A stretch of DNA of 64,000 bases from Mycobacterium neglectum (lineage in GTDB: Bacteria > Actinomycetota > Actinomycetes > Mycobacteriales > Mycobacteriaceae), in NCBI RefSeq assembly GCF_002591975.1, contig NZ_NVQE01000001.1:310001-374000 (forward strand), in the 5' to 3' direction. Position numbers and translations under genes: made by a program. Under the pieces are notes generated by a model that was given only the letters and a program-made list of their open reading frames with translations, searched no databases and was not told the origin of the DNA. This document shows, piece after piece, positions 8,850-17,046 of this stretch (its first letter is position 1; each line of letters opens with the position of its first letter).

Positions 8850-9940
8850 GCGCCGTTCGACGGAGCGCCGTTGTCGGCCTCAGCGCGATCATGGTCCTCA
8901 GCGGTTGTGCCGCACCGAGTCTCGACAGCATTCCGCTGCCGGCCCCGTCGGTGGGCTCGGATTCCTACACGCTGACCGCGACGTTCGCCAACGCGCTCAA
9001 CCTGCCACTGAAGGCCAAGGTGCGGCTCGGCGGGGCCGACATCGGCGAAGTCGTCTCGATGCAGGCGTCCGACTACACCGCGGTCGTCACGATGCAGGTG
9101 CGCGAAGGTGTTGAACTTCCCGTCGGTTCGCTGGCCGAACTGCGTACCGCGACCCCGCTGGGTGACGTGTTCGTCGCGGTGCAGCCACCCGCAGAACCCG
9201 GACCGGCGCTGCTCGCCGACGGTGACACGCTGGGGCTCGGGTCGACGGCGTCGGCGGCGACGGTCGAGGCGGTGCTGAGCTCGGCGGCGGTCCTCGTCAA
9301 CGGCGGCGTGGTGCGCGACCTGACCAAGGTGGTCAACGGTCTCGGCAGGGCAGCCGGCGACAACGGCGACACGTTCGGAGACCTGGTGCGCCAATCCAAC
9401 CGGCTGGCAGACACACTCAGCGGGCGGTCAGACCAGATCCAGTCCGCACTCGACGACACCGCGGCGCTTATCGACACCATGAACAGCAGGCAGGAGTCCA
9501 TCAACGAGCTGCTCAGCGCGGCGTCGCCGGCGCTCGGCGCGGTGGACACCCGCCAGCTCACCGACCTCGTCGGCACGGTCGGCAACATGTCGGCGCAGCT
9601 GTCGAAGTTTCCGTCCCTGCAGGGCACCGACACCCGAAGTGTGGTGGCCGATCTCAACGCGCTCTCAGGGGCTTTCAACGATGTGGTGCTCAGCCCCGAC
9701 ACCAGCATGGTGGCCATGAACCGGATGCTGCCGCCCGTCGTCAAGGCGACATCGGGTACGGCGATCGGCGCCGAGGCCACCATGGCGAAGCTGGCCCTTG
9801 GGAACTGGCCCGATATCGGTTATCTGGGCGACCCGCAGTTCCACGGCCCCAAGCGAGCGGACTGGCACTTTCTGGTCGGCAGCCTGAAGTACACCCTGTT
9901 CCGGTTGCAGGAACGCGTCGTCGGACAGGGACCATCATGA
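8846..9940 (+). CDS. mceE: MceE, MCE-family lipoprotein
   Basis: 364 residues. The N-terminus is a lipoprotein signal with lipobox LSGC and lipidated Cys21, as in LprK/MceE proteins. An MCE domain follows (LPLKAKVRLGGADIGEVV), then a helical region and a C-terminal part with WHFLVGSLKYTLFRLQERV. It overlaps mceD by 4 bp. The lipid anchor is expected to hold this subunit at the outer leaflet of the plasma membrane within the Mce tube. Confidence 0.93.
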   Translation: MSAVRRSAVVGLSAIMVLSGCAAPSLDSIPLPAPSVGSDSYTLTATFANALNLPLKAKVRLGGADIGEVVSMQASDYTAVVTMQVREGVELPVGSLAELRTATPLGDVFVAVQPPAEPGPALLADGDTLGLGSTASAATVEAVLSSAAVLVNGGVVRDLTKVVNGLGRAAGDNGDTFGDLVRQSNRLADTLSGRSDQIQSALDDTAALIDTMNSRQESINELLSAASPALGAVDTRQLTDLVGTVGNMSAQLSKFPSLQGTDTRSVVADLNALSGAFNDVVLSPDTSMVAMNRMLPPVVKATSGTAIGAEATMAKLALGNWPDIGYLGDPQFHGPKRADWHFLVGSLKYTLFRLQERVVGQGPS

Positions 9941-11229
9941 CACTCGACGGGATCGCTGAGCGCTGGTTGGCGACGTTGGAGATGCTGCGCCGCAACCGGT
10001 CTGCGCTCTCGGGGATTTCGCTCGTCATCATTTTCGTCGTCAGCGTGACGTATCTGACGTTCGGCGCGCTGCGGATCAACCCGGCCCGGTCCACCATCGA
10101 GGTGCGCATCCCGCTGGCCGAATCGGGCGGACTGCTGCCGCGCCAGGACGTCACCCTTCGCGGTGTGCCGATCGGACGGGTCGACTCCGTCGTGCTGGCA
10201 GCGGGCGGAGTCACCGCTGTCGCGTCGATCGACGATCGGGTGAAGATCCCGGTCGACAGCGCGGTGCGGGTGTCGGGGCTGTCCCCCGCCGGCGAACAGT
10301 ATCTCGACTTCCGACCCGTTGCCAGCAGCGGTCCTTACCTGGTCGACGGCAGCGTGATCGATCCCGACCGCACCTCCGTGCCCGTGACCCTGGCCCAGAC
10401 GCTGGCCAACGCGAATGGTGCTCTCACCCAACTGGATCCGGAGAAACTCAAAGTCATCCGCCAGGAACTCGGTGTCAGCGTCGAAGGCCCCGACAAGCTG
10501 GCGGACATCCTCGATGGCGGAACGTTCTTGATCTCCGCACTGGACGGTGTGCTGCCGGAAACGGTGAGCCTGCTGTCCACCAGCCAGATGGTGTTCTCCA
10601 CTGTGGTCGACGTCGATCCCGGGCTCGCCGCGACCGGTGAGGGTCTGGGATCGGTGTTCGCCGGTATGAACCGGATGGACGGCGGATTCCGCACCCTGGT
10701 TGCGCGCGCGCCCGAAAACCTGCAGGGCATCGACGATCTCTTCGCCGACAACTCCGAGACCATGGTGCGTCTGTTGGGGAACCTGGCCACCGTCGCAGAG
10801 TTGTCGTACGTGCGGGTGCCGGCGTTGAATGCGTTGTTCCCCGATCCGGCAGTGCGCGGTTCGGCGCTGGAGAACATGTTGACCGTTTTCCACGACGGCG
10901 CGGCGTGGGCCATCGGCGATATCTACCCGCGCTATGTCTGCGATTACGCGGTGCCCCGAACACCGCCGTCGGCGGCTGACTACCCCGAACCCCGGCGGTA
11001 CACCTACTGCGACGACCCGAACCCGTCGGTACTCATCCGCGGTGCGCGCAACGCACCGCGGCCTGCGGGCGACGATACGGCCGGACCCCCGCCAGGCGCG
11101 GATATGGCAGCGACCACGGACCCCACGCCGCGAGGAAGATGGACGATACCGACGCCGTACGGGGGGCCGCCGCTACCAGTGGCGATTCCCGGCGATGTCC
11201 CGCCACCGCCGCCACCCCCAGGACGATAG
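9937..11229 (+). CDS. mceF: MceF, MlaD-domain lipid-transfer protein
   Basis: 430 residues: an anchor helix at about 24-45 and an MCE domain with GLLPRQDVTLRGVPIGRVDSV. A long helical region follows, then a Pro/Gly-rich C-terminal tail ending in a run of seven prolines. It is the last of the six Mce subunits and overlaps mceE by 4 bp. The tail probably extends from the tube toward the cell wall, as inferred for other MceF proteins. Confidence 0.92.
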   Translation: MTLDGIAERWLATLEMLRRNRSALSGISLVIIFVVSVTYLTFGALRINPARSTIEVRIPLAESGGLLPRQDVTLRGVPIGRVDSVVLAAGGVTAVASIDDRVKIPVDSAVRVSGLSPAGEQYLDFRPVASSGPYLVDGSVIDPDRTSVPVTLAQTLANANGALTQLDPEKLKVIRQELGVSVEGPDKLADILDGGTFLISALDGVLPETVSLLSTSQMVFSTVVDVDPGLAATGEGLGSVFAGMNRMDGGFRTLVARAPENLQGIDDLFADNSETMVRLLGNLATVAELSYVRVPALNALFPDPAVRGSALENMLTVFHDGAAWAIGDIYPRYVCDYAVPRTPPSAADYPEPRRYTYCDDPNPSVLIRGARNAPRPAGDDTAGPPPGADMAATTDPTPRGRWTIPTPYGGPPLPVAIPGDVPPPPPPPGR

Positions 11230-11244
11230 GCAGGAGTGAAGACC

Positions 11245-11865
11245 TTGGGAGAGAACGAGAAAGACACCACGGACGAACCGAAAGACGAACCGCCGGTTGA
11301 TGCTCCGGAGGAGACCGAACCCGAACCCGAAGCCGTCGTCGAAGCCGAAGCTGCGGCCGAAGCCGAGGAAGACGCGGACAAGCCGCGCTGGACCAAGCGC
11401 GCGCTGCGCTGGGCGGCCGTCGCCGCAGTGGCCGCCGTGGTGGCCGTCGCGGGTTGGGAGGGTTGGTTGCTCTACCAGCAGCACCAGACGGACGTCGCCG
11501 CCGAGCAGGCCCTCGATGCTGCAACGAAATACGCTGTGGTCCTGACGAGTATCGACACCAACGCGCTCGACCAGAATTTCACCGAGGTGCTTGACGGTTC
11601 GACCGGTGAATTCAAGGACATGTACGCCAAATCCAGTACCCAGCTCCGCCAGTTGTTGGTGGACAACAAGGCGACCGCACATGGCGTCGTCATCGATGCC
11701 GCGGTGAAGTCCGCCACCAAGGACAAGGTCGAGGTGCTGCTGTTCGTCGACCAGTCGGTGAGCAATTTGGCCGTGCCCGATCCTCGGATCGACCGCAGCC
11801 GGATCAAGATGACGATGGAGAAGGTGGACGGTCGGTGGCTGGCCAGCCAGGTCGAGTTGCCGTGA
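11245..11865 (+). CDS. Mce-associated membrane protein (Mam family)
   Basis: About 206 residues: an acidic N-terminal stretch rich in Glu-Pro and Glu-Ala, one transmembrane helix (WAAVAAVAAVVAVAGW), and a C-terminal extracytoplasmic domain of the Mam/NTF2-like type ending in GRWLASQVELP. Such proteins are encoded at the 3' end of mce operons and stabilise the transporter. I prefer the TTG at 11245, with AGGAG 8 bp upstream. The in-frame GTG at 11236 overlaps that ribosome site and is less likely. The stop overlaps the next gene by 4 bp. Confidence 0.85.
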   Translation: MGENEKDTTDEPKDEPPVDAPEETEPEPEAVVEAEAAAEAEEDADKPRWTKRALRWAAVAAVAAVVAVAGWEGWLLYQQHQTDVAAEQALDAATKYAVVLTSIDTNALDQNFTEVLDGSTGEFKDMYAKSSTQLRQLLVDNKATAHGVVIDAAVKSATKDKVEVLLFVDQSVSNLAVPDPRIDRSRIKMTMEKVDGRWLASQVELP

Positions 11866-12656
11866 AACTGGCAGCGGGGCTGGTGGCGATCGCCGTCGGC
11901 GCCGGCCTGTTCACCACCGCGCCGACGGCTGCGGCCTCCGCGGCACAGTTCTGCGATGAGCTGACGGCGGTATGGGACGGCACCAACTGCGTGACGACCG
12001 TGGAGTCGAATCGCAATGCACGGATGACTATTTCGCTGGCCCTGCCCGACGGGTTGCTGGACAATCCGACGGCGGGGCCGGTGCTGCGGGAGTATTACAG
12101 CAACCTCATCAATGCGTGGCGTCGCACCGGCGCCACCATGGTGCGCGACAGCAAGGGGTCGGCGTACGTCGAGTCGTACCCCGGTCCCGGCGCGGTGCAA
12201 TCCCTTGTCGTTCATGAGGTGTGGCTGCCCGATGGAGTGCAGGCGAACAACGCGTACCGGTCCTTCATCTTCGATTTGGCGCAGGGGCGCAGGCTCGCTC
12301 TTGCCGACATCTTCAAATCGGGTGTCGATCCGCTGCAGGTGATTCCGCCTGCTGCGCGGCCGCTACTGCCCGCGGCACTCGACGCTGCTCCGCCCCCGCA
12401 CGAGCCGGGCACCTATCCGTTCACGGTTCAAGAGTGGGAGCCCAGCGGAAGCGGTTCCGGATTTTCCGGCGACTACGGCGGGTGGGCCCTGTCGACCAAC
12501 GAACTGATCCTGCGCCTGCCCGATGCGCCGATGGCACATGAATATCCGATCCCGCGTGATCGGTTCGTGTGGTCCATGGACGGGGGCGCCGTGACGATCA
12601 GGGTGCCCCTCGCAGCGCTTGCTGCATCGTTGCGTCCGGAGTACGGCGGAACGTAG
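11862..12656 (+). CDS. Secreted MPT64/DUF3298-like protein
   Basis: 264 residues with a clear Sec signal peptide (KLAAGLVAIAVGAGLFTTAPTAAASA), so it is exported. The mature part aligns in layout with MPT64: an early Cys pair (FCDELTAVWDGTNC), a SLALPD segment, AYRSFIFDLAQGRRLALADIF (DUF3298-type) and a C-terminal IRVPLAAL. Family members are secreted immunogenic proteins of unknown activity. The GTG at 11862 overlaps the Mam stop, so it is the last gene of the mce operon. It converges on the next lipoprotein gene with only 6 bp between. Confidence 0.8.
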   Translation: MKLAAGLVAIAVGAGLFTTAPTAAASAAQFCDELTAVWDGTNCVTTVESNRNARMTISLALPDGLLDNPTAGPVLREYYSNLINAWRRTGATMVRDSKGSAYVESYPGPGAVQSLVVHEVWLPDGVQANNAYRSFIFDLAQGRRLALADIFKSGVDPLQVIPPAARPLLPAALDAAPPPHEPGTYPFTVQEWEPSGSGSGFSGDYGGWALSTNELILRLPDAPMAHEYPIPRDRFVWSMDGGAVTIRVPLAALAASLRPEYGGT

Positions 12657-12662
12657 CGGAAG

Positions 12663-13190
12663 CTAGTCGACGATTCGCCAGTTGTCTTTGCCGACTTCGA
12701 CGGCCGTCACCTCGACCGTCTTCTCGACGGAATTCTGATCGGCCGCTGTGCAGTCGAAGCTGTCGCCGATCGGGACGATCTTCAGCCCGGTACCGCACGT
12801 CACCGTGACCGGGAAGCCCATTTCCGATTCGATCTCCGTGGCCAACAACTCCTCCGTGCTGGGCAGGTCGTAGACGATGTCCAGCGTGCTGAAGTTGACG
12901 TTGCCTTCGTCGTCCTTGACCGTTACCTCGACCCGGACCTTTTCTCCGTCGACGTCCGCGTCGCAGATGAACTTGTCACCCGATTTGAGGTCGACCTGGT
13001 CTCTCGGGCAGGTCACTGTCGGAGCGTTTGGCGTTATCGACGAATAGGTGCCTTTGAGTTCGTCGGAGATGGATTTTTCGAGCTTGTCGTAGTCGGGGCC
13101 GCCGGCGGAGAAGGAGAAGTTGCACGCTGTCAGGGACAGCAGTGGTGCCGCAATGACGGCAAGCGCGATACGCGGCAGGGCGGCAAACAC
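12663..13190 (-). CDS. DUF4333-type lipoprotein
   Basis: 175 residues with lipobox LTAC (Cys23). Two similar halves follow, each with the PxVxCPxxxxLKxGxxFxCxA pattern of DUF4333 (TVTCPRDQVDLKSGDKFICDA and TVTCGTGLKIVPIGDSFDCTA); the second is looser. The role of the domain is unknown. It is transcribed leftward from the rplL side but is cut off from it by the rplL terminator and a long inverted repeat, so it probably has its own promoter in 13191-13283. Confidence 0.8.
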   Translation of the reverse strand: MFAALPRIALAVIAAPLLSLTACNFSFSAGGPDYDKLEKSISDELKGTYSSITPNAPTVTCPRDQVDLKSGDKFICDADVDGEKVRVEVTVKDDEGNVNFSTLDIVYDLPSTEELLATEIESEMGFPVTVTCGTGLKIVPIGDSFDCTAADQNSVEKTVEVTAVEVGKDNWRIVD

Positions 13191-13283
13191 GGATTCAAGA
13201 TAGACGTAGTTGACGCCTGCGACAGTGGCTTCACATAAAAGCGCGCTCCGGCCGGACCTGAGGACGAACTTGCGCCCTACGAC

Positions 13284-13337
13284 CGAGAGTGAAGCCAGGG
13301 TTGTTGATGCTCGACAACAACCCTCGCTTCACTCTCG
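13284..13337. repeat. Near-perfect 23-bp inverted repeat
   Basis: Arms 13284-13306 and 13315-13337 pair at 22 of 23 positions around an 8-nt loop. The sequence begins CGAGAGTGAAGCC and ends with its complement. It lies between the rplL terminator and the lipoprotein gene. It lacks a T-run, so it may be a Rho-independent-like barrier, a protein-binding palindrome or an interspersed repeat. Confidence 0.7.
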
Positions 13338-13385
13338 ACCATAGGACCCACTAGGGCTGTACGGGCCCACGGCGCCCGAAACGCA

Positions 13386-13420
13386 GAACCGCCCGGGACC
13401 GTGATGATCCCGGGCGGTTC
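13386..13420 (-). terminator. rplJL operon terminator
   Basis: A perfect 13-bp GC-rich stem (GAACCGCCCGGGA and its complement) with a 9-nt loop begins 13 bp after the rplL stop. It is followed on the minus strand by TGCGTTT. The position and strength fit an intrinsic terminator with the weak U-tract common in mycobacteria. Confidence 0.8.
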
Positions 13421-13432
13421 GTACGGTCTGAA

Positions 13433-13825
13433 CTACTTGACGGTGACCGTCGCGCCGGCGGCCTCGAGCTTGCTCTTGGCTTCCTCGGCGGCCTCCTTGG
13501 CGACCTTCTCGAGCAGCGGCTTGGGGGCGCTGTCGACGAGGTCCTTGGCCTCCTTGAGGCCCAGGCCGGAGACGATCTCGCGGACGACCTTGATGACGCC
13601 GATCTTCTTCTCGCCGGCACCCTCGAGGATGACGTCGAACTCGGACTGCTCCTCGGCGGCCTCGGCAGGTGCACCACCGGCGGCGGGGCCGGCGGCCGCG
13701 ACGGCGACCGGAGCGGCGGCGGTGACCTCGAAGGTCTCCTCGAACTTCTTGACGAACTCAGAGAGCTCGAGCAGCGTCAGTTCCTTGAACGCGTCGAGCA
13801 GGTCTTCGGTGGACAGCTTGGCCAT
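13433..13825 (-). CDS. rplL: 50S ribosomal protein L7/L12
   Basis: 130 residues, the usual length. The N-terminal dimerisation helices ([20 protein letters not shown]) are followed by the Ala-rich hinge and the C-terminal domain that contacts translation factors ([23 protein letters not shown]), ending in AGATVTVK. It forms the mobile stalk on L10 that recruits EF-Tu and EF-G. It is 48 bp downstream of rplJ in one operon. Confidence 0.98.
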   Translation of the reverse strand: MAKLSTEDLLDAFKELTLLELSEFVKKFEETFEVTAAAPVAVAAAGPAAGGAPAEAAEEQSEFDVILEGAGEKKIGVIKVVREIVSGLGLKEAKDLVDSAPKPLLEKVAKEAAEEAKSKLEAAGATVTVK

Positions 13826-13873
13826 GATTGGTCCTTCCTGATTCTTTCTTGGTTTCCGGGTTGTGTGGTTGGG

Positions 13874-14467
13874 CTACTCGGCCGCGTCGGCCGGTGCCTG
13901 GTCTTCGGATGACGCCTCGGCGGGAGCTTCGGCGGCGGGTGCCGCTCCGGGCTCCGATGCCTTCTTCTCTTGCAGTGCAGCGAACAGTCGTGCGGCCTGC
14001 GACGCCGGAGCGTTGAACAGTCCTGCGGCCTTCGACAGATTCGCCTTCATCGCACCGGCCAGCTTGGCCAGCAGCACCTCGCGCGATTCCAGGTCGGCGA
14101 TCTGTTCGACCTCGGAAATGCTCAGCGCGCGGCCGTCCATGTAGCCGCCCTTGATGACGAGCGCCTTGTTGTCCTTGGCGAACTTCTTGATCGCCTTGGC
14201 GGCGTCGACAGCCTCGCCCTTGACGAACGCGATCGCGGTGGGTCCGACGAAAAGCTCGTCGAGACCCTCGATGCCCGCCTCCGCCGCGGCACGCTTGACC
14301 AGCGTGTTCTTGGCGACGGTGTAGGTGGCGGAATCACCGAGCGAACGGCGCAGGTCTTTGAGGTTGGCAACCGTCAGCCCGCGGTACTCGGTGACGAGCG
14401 TCGCCGTCGAGTCCTTGAACTGTTCGGCGATGTCGGCAACCGCGGTGGCCTTTTCAGCCTTGGCCAT
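13874..14467 (-). CDS. rplJ: 50S ribosomal protein L10
   Basis: 197 residues. The N-terminal rRNA-binding part reads [19 protein letters not shown] and the C-terminus has an Ala/Glu-rich extension ([21 protein letters not shown]), as in other mycobacterial L10 proteins. It anchors L12 dimers at the stalk base and represses its own operon by binding the mRNA leader. It is preceded by a structured leader and its own promoter. Confidence 0.98.
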   Translation of the reverse strand: MAKAEKATAVADIAEQFKDSTATLVTEYRGLTVANLKDLRRSLGDSATYTVAKNTLVKRAAAEAGIEGLDELFVGPTAIAFVKGEAVDAAKAIKKFAKDNKALVIKGGYMDGRALSISEVEQIADLESREVLLAKLAGAMKANLSKAAGLFNAPASQAARLFAALQEKKASEPGAAPAAEAPAEASSEDQAPADAAE

Positions 14468-14655
14468 GCATGCCTCCTCGAAAATGGGGACCGAGGTCGC
14501 CGAGAAGGATCACGTCCGGAAATGACGAACGCCCCGACACAGACAGGTCGGGGCGCATACGTGAAGCACTAGCCTCGTCCTCCTGCGTGGGCCGCCGGGC
14601 AATGCCGGACCTTCAACCGATCTCTCGGTGACCAACGGTCTTGGGTGGAACGGTG
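14468..14655 (-). promoter_or_regulatory. Ribosomal protein L10 mRNA leader
   Basis: This is the non-coding stretch between the rplJ promoter and its start. It contains a strong stem (14530-14538 with 14547-14555, CGCCCCGAC and its complement) and several smaller GC stems upstream (for example around 14590-14615). The place and size match the L10(L12)4 autoregulatory leader known upstream of rplJ. The assignment rests on position and visible stems, not on a covariance-model match. Confidence 0.6.
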
Positions 14656-14658
14656 TCA

Positions 14659-14688
14659 AATATAGCCGACGACCCGCCGATCAGCCAA
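14659..14688 (-). promoter_or_regulatory. rplJL promoter
   Basis: On the minus strand TTGGCT (14688-14683) and TATATT (14664-14659) are separated by 18 bp, which is close to a housekeeping sigma-A promoter. The -35 lies inside the last codons of the LLM oxidoreductase gene. Transcription would begin near 14652 and give a leader of about 185 nt. Confidence 0.65.
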
Positions 14689-15541
14689 AACGGCCCGCAA
14701 CCCCCGCCAGCGCGGCCAGGTGATCGTCGACGGTGGTCAGTCCCTGACCCATGGTGCTGACCGCCACGTGGGTGGCACCCGCCTCGGCCCATGCGGCCAG
14801 TTCCGCCGCAACGGTGTCCGGCTCGATCGAGGATCTCACCTGGCCCTGCAGGCCAAGTGCCTCGGGATCACGTCCCGCCGCGACCGCGGCCTCACGGACG
14901 GCCGCGCGGGCCTCGTCGAGCTTGGGCCCGGGCCCCATCATCGGGAACCACCCGTCGGCGAGCCGCCCGATCCGTTCGTAACCCTTCGCCGACGCCGTGC
15001 CGATCCACACGGGGATCGGCCGTTGCACAGGTGGCGGCGCGATGCCGGCTCCGGTGACGGTGTCGAATTTGCCCTCGAACGTGACGCTGCGCTCGGTCCA
15101 CAACCGCCGCATCAGGTCGATCTGTTCCTCCGACCGCGCGCCCCGGACACCGAAGTCCTCACCCAGTGCATCGTATTCGACGGCGTTCCAACCGATTCCG
15201 ATACCGAGCCGGAATCTGCCCTGCGACAACAGGTCGACTTCGGCGGCCTGCTTGGCGACCAGTACGGTCTGCCGCTGCGGGAGAATGAGGACGCCGGTGA
15301 CGAATTCGAGTGTCGTCGTGGCCGCGGCGAGATATCCGAACATCACCAACGGCTCGTGAAACGTGGTGTCGACGTCGTAGTACCCGTCCCACCCCTCGTA
15401 CACGGCGGGATCGGCCCCTACGACGTGGTCGTATGCGAGCAGGTGGTCGTAGCCGAGGCCTTCGACTCCCTGCCCGTAGGCGCGGACGGCACCGACATCG
15501 CCGCCGAGTTCGGTTTGGGGGAAAACCACTCCAACACGCAT
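14681..15541 (-). CDS. LLM-class F420-dependent oxidoreductase
   Basis: 286 residues of the luciferase-like fold: N-terminal MRVGVVFPQTELGGD, mid-region FVTGVLILPQRQTVLVAKQAAEVD, RFRLGIGIGW and C-terminal PVWIGTASAKGYERIGRLADGW. Mycobacterial members of this kind use F420 to reduce or oxidise small molecules; the substrate is unknown. I chose the ATG at 15541, where family homology starts and GAGAGG lies upstream; an in-frame start at 15583 would add 14 atypical residues. It lies in the same direction as the ROK kinase, 48 bp downstream. Confidence 0.88.
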   Translation of the reverse strand: MRVGVVFPQTELGGDVGAVRAYGQGVEGLGYDHLLAYDHVVGADPAVYEGWDGYYDVDTTFHEPLVMFGYLAAATTTLEFVTGVLILPQRQTVLVAKQAAEVDLLSQGRFRLGIGIGWNAVEYDALGEDFGVRGARSEEQIDLMRRLWTERSVTFEGKFDTVTGAGIAPPPVQRPIPVWIGTASAKGYERIGRLADGWFPMMGPGPKLDEARAAVREAAVAAGRDPEALGLQGQVRSSIEPDTVAAELAAWAEAGATHVAVSTMGQGLTTVDDHLAALAGVAGRFG

Positions 15542-15589
15542 GCCCTTACCTCTCGCGAATCCGGCGCGCTTATCAACCGCCATGGTGCG

Positions 15590-16501
15590 TCAGCGCGCCG
15601 AAAACACCAGGGCCGCCGCGCCGACCAGTCCGGCCTCGCCGCCGAGTTCGGCGGGCACCACCCGCAGTTCGCGGATGAAGTCCAGCCCCGCATAGGTGTG
15701 CAGCGCCCCGCGCAGCGGGTCGAAGAGCAGGGCGCCGGCCTTGGCCACTCCGCCGCCGACGACCACGAGGTCGAGGTCGCAGACGGCGCCGACCGATGCG
15801 ATCATCGCGGCCACCGCCGTTGCACCACGGGCGAATGTCCGCAGCGCAATCGCGTCGCCCGCCGCCGCGGCGTCGGCCAGTTCCTTGGCATCGGCGTCGG
15901 CGGGCGCATGCCACCCCTGCTCCCTGGCCCACTGCGCCATCCGCGGACCGGCGGCGATCGTCTCGACGCAACCGCGGCCTCCGCACGAGCACGGCCCGCC
16001 GGCGGGGTCGACTACGACATGGCCGACGTGCCCGGCATTGCCGGTGCGACCGCCGTACGGCACGCCGTCGAGCACCAGCCCACCGCCGACTCCGGTGGAC
16101 ACCACCATGCCGAGCATGAACCTCGCACCGCGACCCGCGCCTCGCCACCGCTCACCCAGTGCCATGCACAACCCGTCACCGCCCAACCGCACAGGGCAAC
16201 CGACCACCTCCGACACCCGTTCGACGATCGGAAAGCGTTGCCACTCGGTGATATTGATCGGGCTGACCGTACCGTTCGGCACGTCGATCGGCCCGGCTGA
16301 CGCAACTCCAACGCCGCGCACACGACCGCCGGCCACGGCGAGCGCCTCGGCCACCAGCGACTCGACCACCGCCCAGACGATCTCCGCATCACCGTTCGGT
16401 GTCGGCAGCCGAGCCTGATGCACCAGTGTGCCGTCGTCGTCGGCGAGACCGACGGCAATCTTCGTGCCGCCGATATCGATAGCCAGAGCAAGTTCGGACA
16501 T
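15590..16501 (-). CDS. ROK-family sugar kinase (Rv0650 homologue)
   Basis: 303 residues. The N-terminal phosphate-binding loop is AIDIGGTKIAVGL and a GVGGGLVLDG segment follows. The ROK zinc site is present as CSCGGRGCVE at about residues 170-180. ROK proteins with this site are usually glucokinases or related hexose/N-acylhexosamine kinases; absence of an N-terminal helix-turn-helix rules out a ROK repressor. It overlaps the next gene by one base, which suggests an operon with the mannosidase and a role in using sugars released from mannosides. Confidence 0.9.
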   Translation of the reverse strand: MSELALAIDIGGTKIAVGLADDDGTLVHQARLPTPNGDAEIVWAVVESLVAEALAVAGGRVRGVGVASAGPIDVPNGTVSPINITEWQRFPIVERVSEVVGCPVRLGGDGLCMALGERWRGAGRGARFMLGMVVSTGVGGGLVLDGVPYGGRTGNAGHVGHVVVDPAGGPCSCGGRGCVETIAAGPRMAQWAREQGWHAPADADAKELADAAAAGDAIALRTFARGATAVAAMIASVGAVCDLDLVVVGGGVAKAGALLFDPLRGALHTYAGLDFIRELRVVPAELGGEAGLVGAAALVFSAR

Positions 16502-17046
16502 CAGTGCCGATGGGTGTTGTCGGGCTGCCGCGGATCGCCGGGATGCTCATAGCCCGGCGACAATTCGACGAGAGCGGCGCACCGGGCGTCCAGCCACACC
16601 CGGAACGCACGACGCCTGGCCGCGGCGCGCAAGTGTTCGGCGACGCCGGCGGTCTCGGCGAAGCGCAACGGATTCCGCTCTTCGTAGGCGGCGACCGCCT
16701 CGTCGGTCACGTCGACGGCGTCCGTCACGTCCACGAATAGCGCCCGCGCCAACGGATCGGACAGCACCGCCGCGGCCACGCTGCCGATCTCGAGTCGCAC
16801 CGTCATGTCGGGTAGCAGATCGTCCTCCGACGGAGCACCCTGCGCGCTGAGCCCGCGTGCGGCCGCCTCGGTGGCCACCACGCGTTCGGTGACGAGAAGC
16901 TGTGTCAGCCAACGCCTCAGCTGCCGCCCCTCGCTCGTACCCGGACGCGGCAACGACGACGCGGAGCGCGACGACCGTAGCCGAGCTTCGCGGGCGTCGA
17001 CCTCGTGCACTCCCACCGGCACCCCATCCACCATCGCCGCCGTCAT
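16501..17046 (-). CDS. Rv0649 (FabD2)-position protein, function uncertain
   Basis: 181 residues, located where H37Rv has Rv0649, often named FabD2. I see no GxSxG nucleophile motif or other malonyltransferase signature. The sequence is largely helical and charged (RQLRRWLTQLLVTERVVATEAAARG) and recalls the N-terminal helical part of SurA/PpiC-like proteins. The ATG at 17046 overlaps the mannosidase stop by 4 bp, so translation is coupled to that enzyme. It may be an accessory subunit or chaperone; no function is assigned. Confidence 0.7.
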   Translation of the reverse strand: MTAAMVDGVPVGVHEVDAREARLRSSRSASSLPRPGTSEGRQLRRWLTQLLVTERVVATEAAARGLSAQGAPSEDDLLPDMTVRLEIGSVAAAVLSDPLARALFVDVTDAVDVTDEAVAAYEERNPLRFAETAGVAEHLRAAARRRAFRVWLDARCAALVELSPGYEHPGDPRQPDNTHRH

